Below are positions 18,343 through 27,283 of a stretch of 64,000 nt of DNA, piece by piece. The stretch is from assembly GCA_030745875.1 (NCBI GenBank), contig JASLNT010000019.1, forward strand, positions 1 to 64,000. The letters run 5' to 3'. The stretch comes from Phycisphaerae bacterium (GTDB lineage Bacteria; Planctomycetota; Phycisphaerae; SM23-33). Position 1 is the stretch's first letter. Each line of letters begins with the position of its first letter. The translations under genes were made by a program, and so were the position numbers. The notes beneath the pieces are model-generated. The model saw only the letters and a list, made by a program, of their open reading frames with translations. It was not told where the DNA came from and ran no database searches.

Positions 18343-19602
18343 GTGACAGCGTGCTACCGAATGCGAACACTCCTGCGGGCCGTCCTTGCGGCGGTTATGC
18401 TCTTGGGCGCGTCGCTCGTCGCCAGAGAGATTCCCGCTCAACTGCCCGGCGCCGACCCCAAGCCGGCGGGGACACCGTCGAGCGCGACGAAACGCAAGGT
18501 GGGTTATCCGCACTTTTCGTGGGACCGCATGCCCGTGTATGCGCACGTCGGGTTGGGCGATGGACTCAAGGGCGAGCAGTACAAATTCCTCGCCGACCAC
18601 TACGATTTTATCGCATTCACCGGCGGTAAAATGAGCCGCAAATACAGAAACAACAAAGAGATGTCGTTTGAACGCCTCGTAGCCAACGCGGCGCGCACGA
18701 TCAAAACCCGCAACCCCAAAGCCAGGGTGCTGTTCTATTGGTCCGGCGATTTCGGTCGAGCCCACGCCAAAATCTCAAATGCGACCCTCCCGAAGAATGC
18801 GACATTCCCCTTCAAGAAGGGATCGAGAAATATCCAGCTCTTTGATACGACCAGCCCGGCGCTGCGCAACTGGTGGGCGGGCGTTGCGGGCAAGGCGGTG
18901 CGTGAGTATTCCTGCGACGGGATCTTCCTGGACGGAGGGACGGCGTATACTCCGGGCTCTTCCTATGAGCGAGTGTTGGGCAAGGCCAAAGCCCGCAAGC
19001 TCGAGCAGGGAATGTTCGAGATGATCCGTCAGGCCAAGCAGAAGATGGGAAAGGACTCCATCATCCTGCTCAATCCGCTTCACGGTCCGAAGAAGGGGCA
19101 AAAACAGGAAGATGCTCTCGGATGGCGCTATCTGGACGTGGTCGACGGCGCGATGGTCGATGACTTCGACCGGGCCGCCAATGTGCTAAAGAGGCGCCAG
19201 AGCAAGGAGTACATCGCCGATACGATCAAGACCATGTCCGCCGCGGCCAAACGCGGCGAAATCGTTGTCTTCAAAGCCTGGCCCGGTTTCACATGGTGGA
19301 GCGACGAGGAGCTGATGAAGAAGTCGCACGCCGAGCAGTATGCCACAGCCGTCAAAAACCTTGAGTTTCCGCTGGCCAGCTTCCTCATCGGCGCCGGAGA
19401 GCACTGCTACTTCTGCTATACATGGGGATGGCTGCCGGAGTATGGAACGTTTGATTGGTATCCCCAATTCGACAGGCCCCTCGGCGCGCCCAAAGGCGAT
19501 GCGGTCCGGAAGGGCTGGACATTCCGGCGTGAGTTCCAGCACGCGTCGGTCTTTGTAGACCTCGAAAAGCGAATCGGCAGAATCGACTGGAAGAAGAAAT
19601 AG
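18343..19602 (+). CDS. Secreted putative glycoside hydrolase-like (TIM-barrel) protein
   Basis: 419 residues from GTG 18343, which has GGAGG eight bases upstream. The ATG at 18328 overlaps that site, and ATG 18361 lacks one. The signal peptide is MRTLLRAVLAAVMLLGASLV (after a short MTACYR leader). The mature part follows the pattern of putative barrel hydrolases related to the GHL group: VLFYWSGDF, then CDGIFLDGG after a strand, then IILLNPLHG, VDGAMVDDF and AGEHCYFCYTWGW. The acidic residues at these strand ends could be catalytic; that is inference. It starts 73 bp after the previous gene and is probably co-transcribed. After the signal it shares an IPAQLP segment with the esterase at 23013. 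Confidence 0.65.
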   Translation: MTACYRMRTLLRAVLAAVMLLGASLVAREIPAQLPGADPKPAGTPSSATKRKVGYPHFSWDRMPVYAHVGLGDGLKGEQYKFLADHYDFIAFTGGKMSRKYRNNKEMSFERLVANAARTIKTRNPKARVLFYWSGDFGRAHAKISNATLPKNATFPFKKGSRNIQLFDTTSPALRNWWAGVAGKAVREYSCDGIFLDGGTAYTPGSSYERVLGKAKARKLEQGMFEMIRQAKQKMGKDSIILLNPLHGPKKGQKQEDALGWRYLDVVDGAMVDDFDRAANVLKRRQSKEYIADTIKTMSAAAKRGEIVVFKAWPGFTWWSDEELMKKSHAEQYATAVKNLEFPLASFLIGAGEHCYFCYTWGWLPEYGTFDWYPQFDRPLGAPKGDAVRKGWTFRREFQHASVFVDLEKRIGRIDWKKK

Positions 19603-19970
19603 GCCCCGGTAACGGTCGGCCCGGTCAGGCTGCTTACCGTCTCCGCTACATCTCCTTCGCCATCGCCCCCCTCCCCACGCGCTGCAATGGCGCTGCCTCC
19701 CCGTGCTGCAACCGTGCCGCGGAGTGTTTCGGGGGCCGCTGGTGCTTGAACCAAACGCGGCATGGCGGAAACCTGTTCTAAGGCGAGGCCCGATCGGGTA
19801 TCATATTGCCCCTAACGGGCCGAGGGACGGTCTTTCGGCCTCAATGGACCCGCAAAACGGGCCAAACTAATGCGCCAGGCGACGAACATGTCCGCCCGCT
19901 TAGGTTGTCTAGTAAACGTAGATCCTCTTCGGGTCATGAATGGACTAACTCTCTTGAAGGAGCCGCACCA
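19603..19970. other. Intergenic region carrying repeat copy A4
   Basis: 368 bp between the putative glycosidase and the tandem SASA esterase. Apart from repeat copy A4 it holds only the ribosome site GAAGGAG (19956-19962) for ATG 19971. The frame open from 19806 is treated as non-coding, because it passes through the repeat and has no start signal. Confidence 0.6.
19679..19883 (+). repeat. Intergenic repeat family A, copy A4
   Basis: It shares GCTGCAATGGCGCTGCC, GTGCTGCAACCGTGC, GGTGCTTGAACCA and the core CCTGTTCTAAGGCGAGGCC plus GATCGGGTATCATAT (19772-19806) with copy A1. With A3 it shares the GGGCCAAAC and GCGCCA blocks. The hairpin block is degenerate here (GAGGGACGGTCTTTCGG). The core ends 165 bp upstream of ATG 19971. 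Confidence 0.75.
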
Positions 19971-22856
19971 ATGTTAAGACAAACGCTGAATCTTCTGGTC
20001 TCACTTCTGTTGCTGTTATCGATGGCGGCGCCCGCGACGGCGGCTGACCAGAAATTAGAGTTAGCTGCGCCGTTCACAGATAATATGATTCTGCAAAGAC
20101 AAACGGACGCGCCGGTTTGGGGTTTCGATGCGCCAGGCGCTAAAGTCACAGTCGAATTTGCAGGTCAAAAGAAGACAGCCCTCGCCGACAAGAATGGCGA
20201 TTGGATGGTTAAGCTGAATCCGCTCAAGGCCTCCCTGACCGAGCGCAGCTTCAAGGTGACAAACAACAAGGGCGAATCAATCGCCCTTAAAGGCGTATTG
20301 GTTGGTGAAGTGTGGTTCTCATCGGGCCAGTCCAATATGGTTTGGATCGCGGGCAAGAGCATGTGCAACGGTATCGCACGCGAGATCGTCGGCTCCAAGG
20401 AAGACATCCCGGTAAGAGAAATCAGCATCAATACGGTATCCGCCCTGTATCCGCAGAAAAGAGCTACTTCAGACGACGGATGGAAGAAGGGCAAGAGCGC
20501 GAGCGGTTTCTCAGCTCTGTCATTATCGTTTGCGTATGAACTCTACAAGGAGCTGAAGATACCGATCGGCATTCTGCTGAGCGCACACAGCAACACCCGG
20601 ATAGAGGCGTTCACCCAACGCCAGGCGTTCGAATCGCATCCGAAGCTCAAGGGCGACGTCGATCTGATGCACAACGCCGATCCGCTGACAAAACAAGGCC
20701 GCGATGCGTTTGAAAAATACTACAAGGATCTGAGAACGTGGCAAAAAGAAGCTGGCGAAATCGCCGTCGCCGGCGGAAGGATTCCGAGCAGGCCCAATCC
20801 GCCCGGTATCGCCGGGATGTGGCGAGGTCCTTCACAATTCTTCAATGGTAAGATCGCTCCGGTGATTCCTTACGCTATCCGCGGCGCCATCTGGTGCCAG
20901 GGCACAAGCAACGGGGGCGACGGAAGGATCTACGCCGCCAGAATGGAAGCCCTCGTAAAGGGCTGGAGAGACGCCTGGGGCATGCCCGACATGCCGTTCT
21001 ACTTCACTCAGCAGCAGTGTTACGGCGCGCCTGATCCGAATTCAGTGGGGTTCGCAGACCTCCGCCAGGTGCAGTACATGTTCTTCATGAACAACCGCAA
21101 GAATGTGGGTATGGTTGTCCAGTCGGACCTTAACTCGGCCCGGCCGGGCGGAATCCACTACTACAACAAGCTTCACCCGGGCATGAGAATGGCGCGCTGG
21201 GCGTTGGCGAAGGACTATGGCAAGAAGATTGCTTACACTGGTCCAATCTACACCGGTTACAAAGTACAGGGCGGGAAAGTTGTGGTGTCGTTTGAAAAAG
21301 AGAGCCTCTTTGGCGGTTTGATGGTCGCCAGCAAGGGAATGGCCAAGGATTACAGAGAACCGGGCAAGTTCGTTGAACCGGCGAAACCAACCCCGGGCGA
21401 CAAGCTGAATCATTTCCGCCTGTGCGGTAAAGACAAGAAATGGCATGCCGCCGACGCCGTTATCGTTGGCGATACGGTGGTTGTAAGTTCAAAGAAAGTT
21501 CCCGAGCCGATCGGCGTTCAATACGCATATAACGCCGTCCCGGAAAACTCGAATCTCTATAACAAAGCCGGTCTCCCCGCCGCCGGGTTCGCCTCCGTCA
21601 ACGGCAAGCTGATCTTCGAAGAAGACGACCTGGCGAAAGCAGCGGCCCTGAAAGCTAAATATGCTCGTTACACCGATCCGGACTATCCGATCCTTCAAGT
21701 TGTCGAATACTATCGTGACGGCGCTGTCATCCAACGCGATAAGACCATCCCGATTTGGGGCCATGCAAACAAAGGCGTTAAGGTCACAATCACTCTTGGC
21801 GACGTTACCAGGACGGCGGTGGCGAACGATCTTCAACAGTGGTCGGTGACATTTCCGGCGATGAAGGCGTCGACTAAACCAATAACTTTGACAGTTAAGT
21901 CGAGCCACGGCCACAGCAAGACGGTAAGGAATATTCTCGTTGGTGACGTATGGTACCTGACAGGCTCTACACTGCTTACCAGTGACTGGGCTTACAATCA
22001 GCGCGATAAGAATGCGAAGATCCCGGCGGCCATGCCGCTGGTTCGCGAGTTCAGGAGAAAGACCAAAGCCAGCACGTCCGCCACGCCAAGAAAGCGTCGC
22101 TTCGAGACCGGCGGGGGCAGATACCGTTCATCATGGATGACCGCCGATTACTCTGCGCCTCCCAAAGGCGTTACGATGTTTGCTTATCAATTTGCGAAGA
22201 CCCTGAACCGCCCGGGTATTCCACAGGGCTTCATAACCATGTCTTCAGGCCAGGGCGGACGTTCCAAGCAATTTGCCTCCCCGCTGTCATGGACATCGTT
22301 CAATGGGGTTAAGGACATTAAGAATCCGAGGTTCAAGGCTCGTCTTGACGAACTGTTCCTGCAGTTCCCAAACTCTGATGTCGCCAGGAAGGCTGCTGAC
22401 AGACACGTCAAGGAAGTCAAAGCATGTGTCAGGACTATTGTCGATGCCGGCCAGAGCGGCTCCGATATGTCCAGGGGCGTCCCGTTGCGACTCCCGGAGT
22501 TCCCCCAGGCGGGCAAAAGCAGTGCGGTTACATCAGACATGATTCCAACTTACGCCTATAACTGGTGCGTCAGCCCGATGACCCCGATGGCGGTCGCGGG
22601 CGTTATCTGGGTTCCTTCAGAAGGCAATATTGGTTACACCCCCGCAGACTATGCCGCGGAGTTGGAAATCTACGCCAAGAGCCTGGCCAACACCTACGGC
22701 CTGGATAAAGTACAGTTCATCTACGCTCAACCTGCAAGTTCGCTGGTTGAAGGCCTCACGGCGCCCAGGATTCCAGGCGCAAAGAGCGTTGCCTTTGACA
22801 AGTGGCCCAAAAGCTTGAAAGACATTGCTACTGAGATGGCGAAGCTGGCTGAATAA
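19971..22856 (+). CDS. Secreted tandem sialate O-acetylesterase-like (SASA/SGNH) protein
   Basis: 961 residues from ATG 19971, preceded by GAAGGAG. The signal peptide ends near PATAAD. The first unit (about 25-490) has the family layout: a small beta-domain, then FSSGQSNMVW (Ser121, nucleophile), AIWCQGTSN, and GIHYYNK with the likely catalytic His396 before ARWALAKDYG. The usual Asp two residues before this His is Gly. The second unit (about 565-961) repeats the fold, but the serine motif has become YLTGSTLLT, so it is probably non-catalytic. It does keep GVIWVPSEGNIG. Family members remove O-acetyl groups from sialic acids or from xylan-like glycans. The neighbouring sulfatase and second SGNH esterase fit removal of substituents from a decorated polysaccharide. 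Confidence 0.85.
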   Translation: MLRQTLNLLVSLLLLLSMAAPATAADQKLELAAPFTDNMILQRQTDAPVWGFDAPGAKVTVEFAGQKKTALADKNGDWMVKLNPLKASLTERSFKVTNNKGESIALKGVLVGEVWFSSGQSNMVWIAGKSMCNGIAREIVGSKEDIPVREISINTVSALYPQKRATSDDGWKKGKSASGFSALSLSFAYELYKELKIPIGILLSAHSNTRIEAFTQRQAFESHPKLKGDVDLMHNADPLTKQGRDAFEKYYKDLRTWQKEAGEIAVAGGRIPSRPNPPGIAGMWRGPSQFFNGKIAPVIPYAIRGAIWCQGTSNGGDGRIYAARMEALVKGWRDAWGMPDMPFYFTQQQCYGAPDPNSVGFADLRQVQYMFFMNNRKNVGMVVQSDLNSARPGGIHYYNKLHPGMRMARWALAKDYGKKIAYTGPIYTGYKVQGGKVVVSFEKESLFGGLMVASKGMAKDYREPGKFVEPAKPTPGDKLNHFRLCGKDKKWHAADAVIVGDTVVVSSKKVPEPIGVQYAYNAVPENSNLYNKAGLPAAGFASVNGKLIFEEDDLAKAAALKAKYARYTDPDYPILQVVEYYRDGAVIQRDKTIPIWGHANKGVKVTITLGDVTRTAVANDLQQWSVTFPAMKASTKPITLTVKSSHGHSKTVRNILVGDVWYLTGSTLLTSDWAYNQRDKNAKIPAAMPLVREFRRKTKASTSATPRKRRFETGGGRYRSSWMTADYSAPPKGVTMFAYQFAKTLNRPGIPQGFITMSSGQGGRSKQFASPLSWTSFNGVKDIKNPRFKARLDELFLQFPNSDVARKAADRHVKEVKACVRTIVDAGQSGSDMSRGVPLRLPEFPQAGKSSAVTSDMIPTYAYNWCVSPMTPMAVAGVIWVPSEGNIGYTPADYAAELEIYAKSLANTYGLDKVQFIYAQPASSLVEGLTAPRIPGAKSVAFDKWPKSLKDIATEMAKLAE

Positions 22857-23012
22857 TCAGCTGCAGTTTTGGATTAGTCTCAGGAAAGGGGCGGCTTTGA
22901 TTGGCGTATGAGGCGAGACTCGCCTGCCAACGGGACTGCCCGGCGCACTGAAAGCTGAGAAACCGGTGACCGTTCTCGGCAAGCAAGACACTGTCGCAAA
23001 AAGGAAATTGAC

Positions 23013-24488
23013 ATGACGACGCGAAACTCAATCAGAATGCAGATAGGCCTCGCCTTGACGGCTATAGTGCTTCTCGTTCAATCCGCCGATGCAAAGAAGA
23101 TTCCGGCGCAGTTGCCCGATCCGGACGGAAAGGCGCCCGACACGAAGAAACCGGTTAAAGTGTACATAATGTCAGGCCAATCCAATATGGTCGGGATCGG
23201 CCAGATAAGCGGTGGAAGTTCGCGATGGGGAAAACAGATTATCGATCCGGTGGTTTCAGTCTACTCCGGAGCGTACTCAGCGACGGCTGACTACGATAAA
23301 CTCAAACCGATAAAGACAAAGAAGCTCCCCGTTTACGGCGGCGTGAAACCCACGCCATTTCCGGGCGGCGGGACCCAAGTCGTCAGGGGTTCCATAAAAA
23401 TGGAAACGACCGGTTTTTATGAATTCAACCCGGGCTATAGCAATTCCTCGTACAACATAATGGAAGTCGACGGCGTGGAGGTCTATAGAAAAGAGGTCGG
23501 TAAGAAGGCCGCACGCACCGGTTTCAAGTTCGACGCGGGCAAGAAACACCGCTTCAAAATTACGTTCTTAACCGCCGCCGCCGGCGGATTGGGATGGTGC
23601 TGGCGGACGGACATTCCAGGCACGCTGAATACGGTGGTGAAAGTGGACAAGAAGTTCCCACACCTGATCGACGACATGGGGAACTGGACGGTCCGAAAAG
23701 ATGTCTGGTACAAGGGCGTGGTCACTGCAACGGCGAACAAATGGTTAACCGTAGGCTGCGGAGCCGGGGCAAGTTCAATTGGACCGGAACTGCAATTCGG
23801 ACACATCATGGGATATTACCACGACGAACCGGTGATCATCATCAAAGCCTCCCAGGGAAATCGAAGTTTGGGGTGGGACATACTTCCCCCCGGCGGAAAG
23901 AGATTCACGTTCGACGGAAGGACATACGCCGGTTATAAGGACACTTGCCCTTCATGGATTGAAGGTCAGCCCAAGAAACCGGTCAACTGGTACGCCGGCA
24001 AGCAGTACGATGATTTCGTCAGAGAGACCCATGCCGTACTGGCCAATTTCGACAAGCATTTCCCGCAGTATAAGGACCAGGGTTATGAAATAGCCGGATT
24101 CGCCTGGTGGCAAGGCCACAAGGACGGAAATCCCGCACACGCAAGCCACTACGAACTGAACATGGTCAACCTTATCAAGGCTTACCGCGCTGAATTCAAG
24201 GCGCCCAAAGCGCCTTTCGTAATTGCGACTATCGGATTCGACGGTTGGAAGATGAAAGGTCCTCATCTGACAGTAGCCAAAGCACAACTCGCCGTCAGCG
24301 GAGACAAGGGCAAGTACCCGGAATTCGCAGGCAACGTTCTAACTGTTGAGACCCGGGGCTTCTGGAAAGACGCATCGATCTCACCCAGGAATCAGGGCTT
24401 TCACTATAATGGAAATGCCGAAACCTATATGAATGTCGGCGACGCCCTCGGCCGCGGGATGGTCAAGCTGCTTAATGAAAAGAAGTAA
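23013..24488 (+). CDS. Secreted SGNH carbohydrate esterase with an inserted beta-domain
   Basis: 491 residues. ATG 23013 follows AAAAGGAAATT. The signal peptide ends near SADA, followed by an IPAQLP linker. VYIMSGQSNMVG gives the nucleophile Ser57. Residues about 120-215 form a PA14-like insertion (VRGSIKMETTGFYEF ... DVDGVEVY type). The SGNH fold then resumes with IIIKASQGNRSLGWD, FAWWQGHKDG and the C-terminal FHYNGNAETYMNVGDALG, whose His is the likely catalytic base. It belongs to the SASA/CE6-like superfamily of polysaccharide acetylesterases; exact substrate unknown. It lies 156 bp downstream of the tandem SASA gene and probably shares its transcript. Confidence 0.85.
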   Translation: MTTRNSIRMQIGLALTAIVLLVQSADAKKIPAQLPDPDGKAPDTKKPVKVYIMSGQSNMVGIGQISGGSSRWGKQIIDPVVSVYSGAYSATADYDKLKPIKTKKLPVYGGVKPTPFPGGGTQVVRGSIKMETTGFYEFNPGYSNSSYNIMEVDGVEVYRKEVGKKAARTGFKFDAGKKHRFKITFLTAAAGGLGWCWRTDIPGTLNTVVKVDKKFPHLIDDMGNWTVRKDVWYKGVVTATANKWLTVGCGAGASSIGPELQFGHIMGYYHDEPVIIIKASQGNRSLGWDILPPGGKRFTFDGRTYAGYKDTCPSWIEGQPKKPVNWYAGKQYDDFVRETHAVLANFDKHFPQYKDQGYEIAGFAWWQGHKDGNPAHASHYELNMVNLIKAYRAEFKAPKAPFVIATIGFDGWKMKGPHLTVAKAQLAVSGDKGKYPEFAGNVLTVETRGFWKDASISPRNQGFHYNGNAETYMNVGDALGRGMVKLLNEKK

Positions 24489-24599
24489 CCGCCCCACTCC
24501 GACCGGCCGGAGCCCCGGGCGGTGCTCCCCCTGGAACACCGTCACAGCCAACTAACTCCATTCTCTTGCCAAAACCGCTAGGCGCGGTAGAATTGCGGT

Positions 24600-26285
24600 A
24601 TGATCGCACAGAACCGCCGAATCGCTCGACGGACGTTTCTCAAGGCCCTGGGCGCCGGAGCCCTGTGGACCGCCCTGCCGACCTGCGGCTCCGCAGAATC
24701 AGTCTCGTCCGGCTTCAAACCTAACGTCGTGTTCATTCTCGCCGACGACATGGGCTACGGAGACGTGGAATCCTTCGGCCGCGACCGCTGTCAGATAGCG
24801 ACCCCGCATCTCGACCGCCTGGCAAGCGAAGGCATGCGTTTCACCGACGCCCACGCCAACGCATCGGTCTGCGTACCGACGCGAGTAGCGGTTATGACCG
24901 GGCGCTATCCGTGGCGCTTCGGACCTCCGGTTCGCGGCGGTCCGTGGGGATTCCTGGGCACGCGTCTCAAACCGGGCTGCTTTACGCTTGGAAGCATGAT
25001 GCGTCAGGCGGGCTATCGCACAGGATACGTGGGCAAGTGGCATCTCGGTACGCTGATGCAGACCAAAGATGGAAAGACCCAGGGCCTGGGTAATGTCGAC
25101 TACGAAAAACCGCTGAAGATCGGACCGCCCCAGTACGGATTCGACGACAGCTTCATCCTGCCCGGATCGCTGGACATGTATCCCTACGCCTTCGTGCGGA
25201 ACAATCGCTGGGTCGGACGCGTAACCGCAAAGAAAGGCTGGAGTGCGTTTAACCGCGTCGGCCCGGCGGCTGAGGATTTCGAAGACACCAAAGTGCTCGA
25301 CACGTTCGCCAAACAGGCTGAGAAGTTCATCCGCACAAACGCACCGGCCGCCAAAGCAAGCAAACCGTTCTTCCTGTATGTGGCGTTAACCGCCCCGCAC
25401 ACGCCGCTGAGCCCCAGCAAGACCTTCGAAAACAAGAGTAAGATTGGGCTGTACGGCGATTTTGTAATGGAAACCGACCACTGTGTCGGTCGGGTGACCG
25501 CTGCGTTGAAATCGGCTGGGCTCGACAAGAACACTCTGGTGATCGCGACGTCGGACCACGGACCGGCGTCCTACGCCGGACGCAAGCGCCAAGCCACTTT
25601 CAACCAACTGAAGGAACTCGAGAAGGACGGACACTACTCCAGCGGGATCTATCGGGGATACAAATTCTCGATATACGAAGGCGCCTTTCGCGTTCCGTAC
25701 GTCGCGCGCTGGCCCGGCGTGGTCAAACCAGAATCCCAGTGCGACCGCCTTGTCGCGTTGCACGATCTAGCCGCTACGCTCGCCGATATCGTCGGGACCA
25801 AACTGAAACCCGACCAGGCTCCCGATTCGATCAGCCTGCTGGGCCTGTTGAGGGATCCGCAGTCCAAACCGCCCCGCAATTCGATGATCCTGCAGGCCAC
25901 GCGAGCGATGGCGATTCGAGCGGGTCGCTGGAAACTAGCCCTGTGTCCCGGAAGCGGTTGCCCGGGAGGCTGGGGCAACAGCCCCAAAACTCTGGACGCC
26001 TGGAAGAAAGCGATCGCAGACTACGGACGCAAGGTCGCCAAGCGTGAGGAACTTATCCAGGCGCCCTTCGTACAATTGTTCGATCTGTCCGATGACCCCG
26101 GCGAGACAAAGAACCTCGCATCCAAACATCCCGAAAAAGTCGCCGAACTGGCCAGCCTGATGAAGAAGCAGATCGCAGACGGCCGCAGCACCCCCGGCCC
26201 GCGTCTGAAGAACGAGCGAAATAACATAAAACTCTTCCCCGCAGTTCCGCCATTCGTCTGGGCAAAACCAACGATACGAAAATAG
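24600..26285 (+). CDS. Tat-exported S1-family sulfatase (Cys type)
   Basis: 561 residues. The N-terminus RRIARRTFLKALGAGALW is a twin-arginine signal. The metal-binding start is NVVFILADDMGYGD. The sulfatase signature CVPTRVAVMTGRY puts the residue converted to formylglycine at Cys91. VGKWHLG, TSDHGP and FRVPYVARWPG complete the alkaline-phosphatase-like fold, and a C-terminal LFDLSDDPGETKNL block closes it. It hydrolyses sulfate esters, most likely on a polysaccharide. The Cys requires a formylglycine-generating enzyme or anaerobic SME, and neither is clearly encoded in this window. It follows the SGNH esterase by 111 bp in the same direction. Confidence 0.93.
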   Translation: MIAQNRRIARRTFLKALGAGALWTALPTCGSAESVSSGFKPNVVFILADDMGYGDVESFGRDRCQIATPHLDRLASEGMRFTDAHANASVCVPTRVAVMTGRYPWRFGPPVRGGPWGFLGTRLKPGCFTLGSMMRQAGYRTGYVGKWHLGTLMQTKDGKTQGLGNVDYEKPLKIGPPQYGFDDSFILPGSLDMYPYAFVRNNRWVGRVTAKKGWSAFNRVGPAAEDFEDTKVLDTFAKQAEKFIRTNAPAAKASKPFFLYVALTAPHTPLSPSKTFENKSKIGLYGDFVMETDHCVGRVTAALKSAGLDKNTLVIATSDHGPASYAGRKRQATFNQLKELEKDGHYSSGIYRGYKFSIYEGAFRVPYVARWPGVVKPESQCDRLVALHDLAATLADIVGTKLKPDQAPDSISLLGLLRDPQSKPPRNSMILQATRAMAIRAGRWKLALCPGSGCPGGWGNSPKTLDAWKKAIADYGRKVAKREELIQAPFVQLFDLSDDPGETKNLASKHPEKVAELASLMKKQIADGRSTPGPRLKNERNNIKLFPAVPPFVWAKPTIRK

Positions 26286-26288
26286 CGA

Positions 26289-26900
26289 TCAATCCTGCCT
26301 GGCCGCGTATACGTTGTGAAGTTCGATCAGCAGGCTCATATCGCACTCGTCAGCCGCCCTGAGGGCATTGATGTATTCCCCGCGAATACGGCTCACACCA
26401 TCGCTGACACCTTGCTCCGGCCAAATCGTAACGCTCTCACCGTGCAGCCTTAACCAAATGTTCGCAAGAAGCCTGGCCCATCTTCCATTACCATTTTCAA
26501 ACGGATGGATATGAACGGCCCGATGATGAAGCCTCGCCGCCTGCTCGGTAAGCGGCATGTCCGAATCCTCCCAACAGCGCAGATCTTGGAGTAAATTGTG
26601 CAGATCTGTCTTGATCTGCCAGATCCGCGAGCCCATATTCAGTTCGACCGAACGAATCTGCCCCGCCCATAACCAGACATTACCCAGCATTTCCTTGTGG
26701 AGTTTCAGAACCCATTCGACTGTGAAGTCAGCCAGTCCGTCCGAAGGCCTGGTCGCAAGGTACTTAACTGTGGCCAGACGGATATTCTCAGCTTCAAGCG
26801 GATTCAATTCCGCACGATTGCCAACCTTCCTCCGAATCGCCGGGCGCAGACCGGACGGATCAATAGGCGTCTCGCCATGAATGCTCGTCCAATCCGACAT
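26289..26900 (-). CDS. Fic-domain protein (mobile mystery protein B type)
   Basis: 203 residues from ATG 26900. That ATG shares bases with the stop codon of the upstream HTH gene (TGATG), so translation is coupled. The Fic active-site loop HPFENGNGR (His132) is complete, so the protein should be able to transfer AMP or a related group onto a target hydroxyl. A conserved N-terminal ELNPLEAENI segment and WLWAGQIRSVELNMG match the family called mobile mystery protein B, which is found in mobile islands next to an HTH protein. I do not see an (S/T)xxxE(G/N) inhibitory motif in this protein itself; one is present in its partner. It probably acts as a toxin or modulator on a cytoplasmic target that is not known. 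Confidence 0.88.
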   Translation of the reverse strand: MSDWTSIHGETPIDPSGLRPAIRRKVGNRAELNPLEAENIRLATVKYLATRPSDGLADFTVEWVLKLHKEMLGNVWLWAGQIRSVELNMGSRIWQIKTDLHNLLQDLRCWEDSDMPLTEQAARLHHRAVHIHPFENGNGRWARLLANIWLRLHGESVTIWPEQGVSDGVSRIRGEYINALRAADECDMSLLIELHNVYAARQD

Positions 26901-27283
26901 CAGCGTCCCCACAGCCTGCCAGCCGGTCCGGACAGCAATTCAGCAATCGTCCGTTGCTCCATGAGTTCGATGTCGCTCTGATCCAGAGCCTGCCCCTCGA
27001 GAGCCGACGTACCCTGCACCATCGCTACGATCGTTCGCGCCTTGTCGCGGGCCTGCTGATATCGCATCTCGGCCACATTCTCGCTCTCGTCAAGCCCCAC
27101 TTGAACGCCCAACGCCCTGGCGATCGCCGAAACCGTAGAGAAACTCGCAGTTGCCTCACCGCCTAGCACCCTCTTGAGCGTACTTACAGACACACCGCAT
27201 CTCTGTGCCAATTCGGCCTGGGGCATCTCCAAGTCGAGCCATCGGCGGCGCAAATCATTCAAAATACCATTTTCCGTAACCAT
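26900..27283 (-). CDS. HTH regulator / presumed Fic antitoxin (mobile mystery protein A type)
   Basis: 127 residues; ATG 27283 with GGAG upstream. Residues about 10-60 are a Cro/XRE-like helix-turn-helix (MPQAELAQRCGVSVSTLKR ... VSAIARALG). The C-terminal half holds TSALEG at residues 92-97, which fits the (S/T)xxxE(G/N) motif of Fic-inhibiting helices such as the VbhA type. It lies directly upstream of the Fic gene with overlapping stop and start. Together this suggests an antitoxin that both blocks the Fic active site and represses the operon. The AT-rich region upstream carries repeated TATAGCTCAT sites. Family recognition is good; the inhibitory role is inferred from the motif. Confidence 0.85.
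   Translation of the reverse strand: MVTENGILNDLRRRWLDLEMPQAELAQRCGVSVSTLKRVLGGEATASFSTVSAIARALGVQVGLDESENVAEMRYQQARDKARTIVAMVQGTSALEGQALDQSDIELMEQRTIAELLSGPAGRLWGR

Noticed and set aside
19806..19970. 55-codon N-terminal extension of the tandem SASA esterase
   Set aside because: It passes through repeat A4, lacks a ribosome site, and would bury the signal peptide that begins at ATG 19971.
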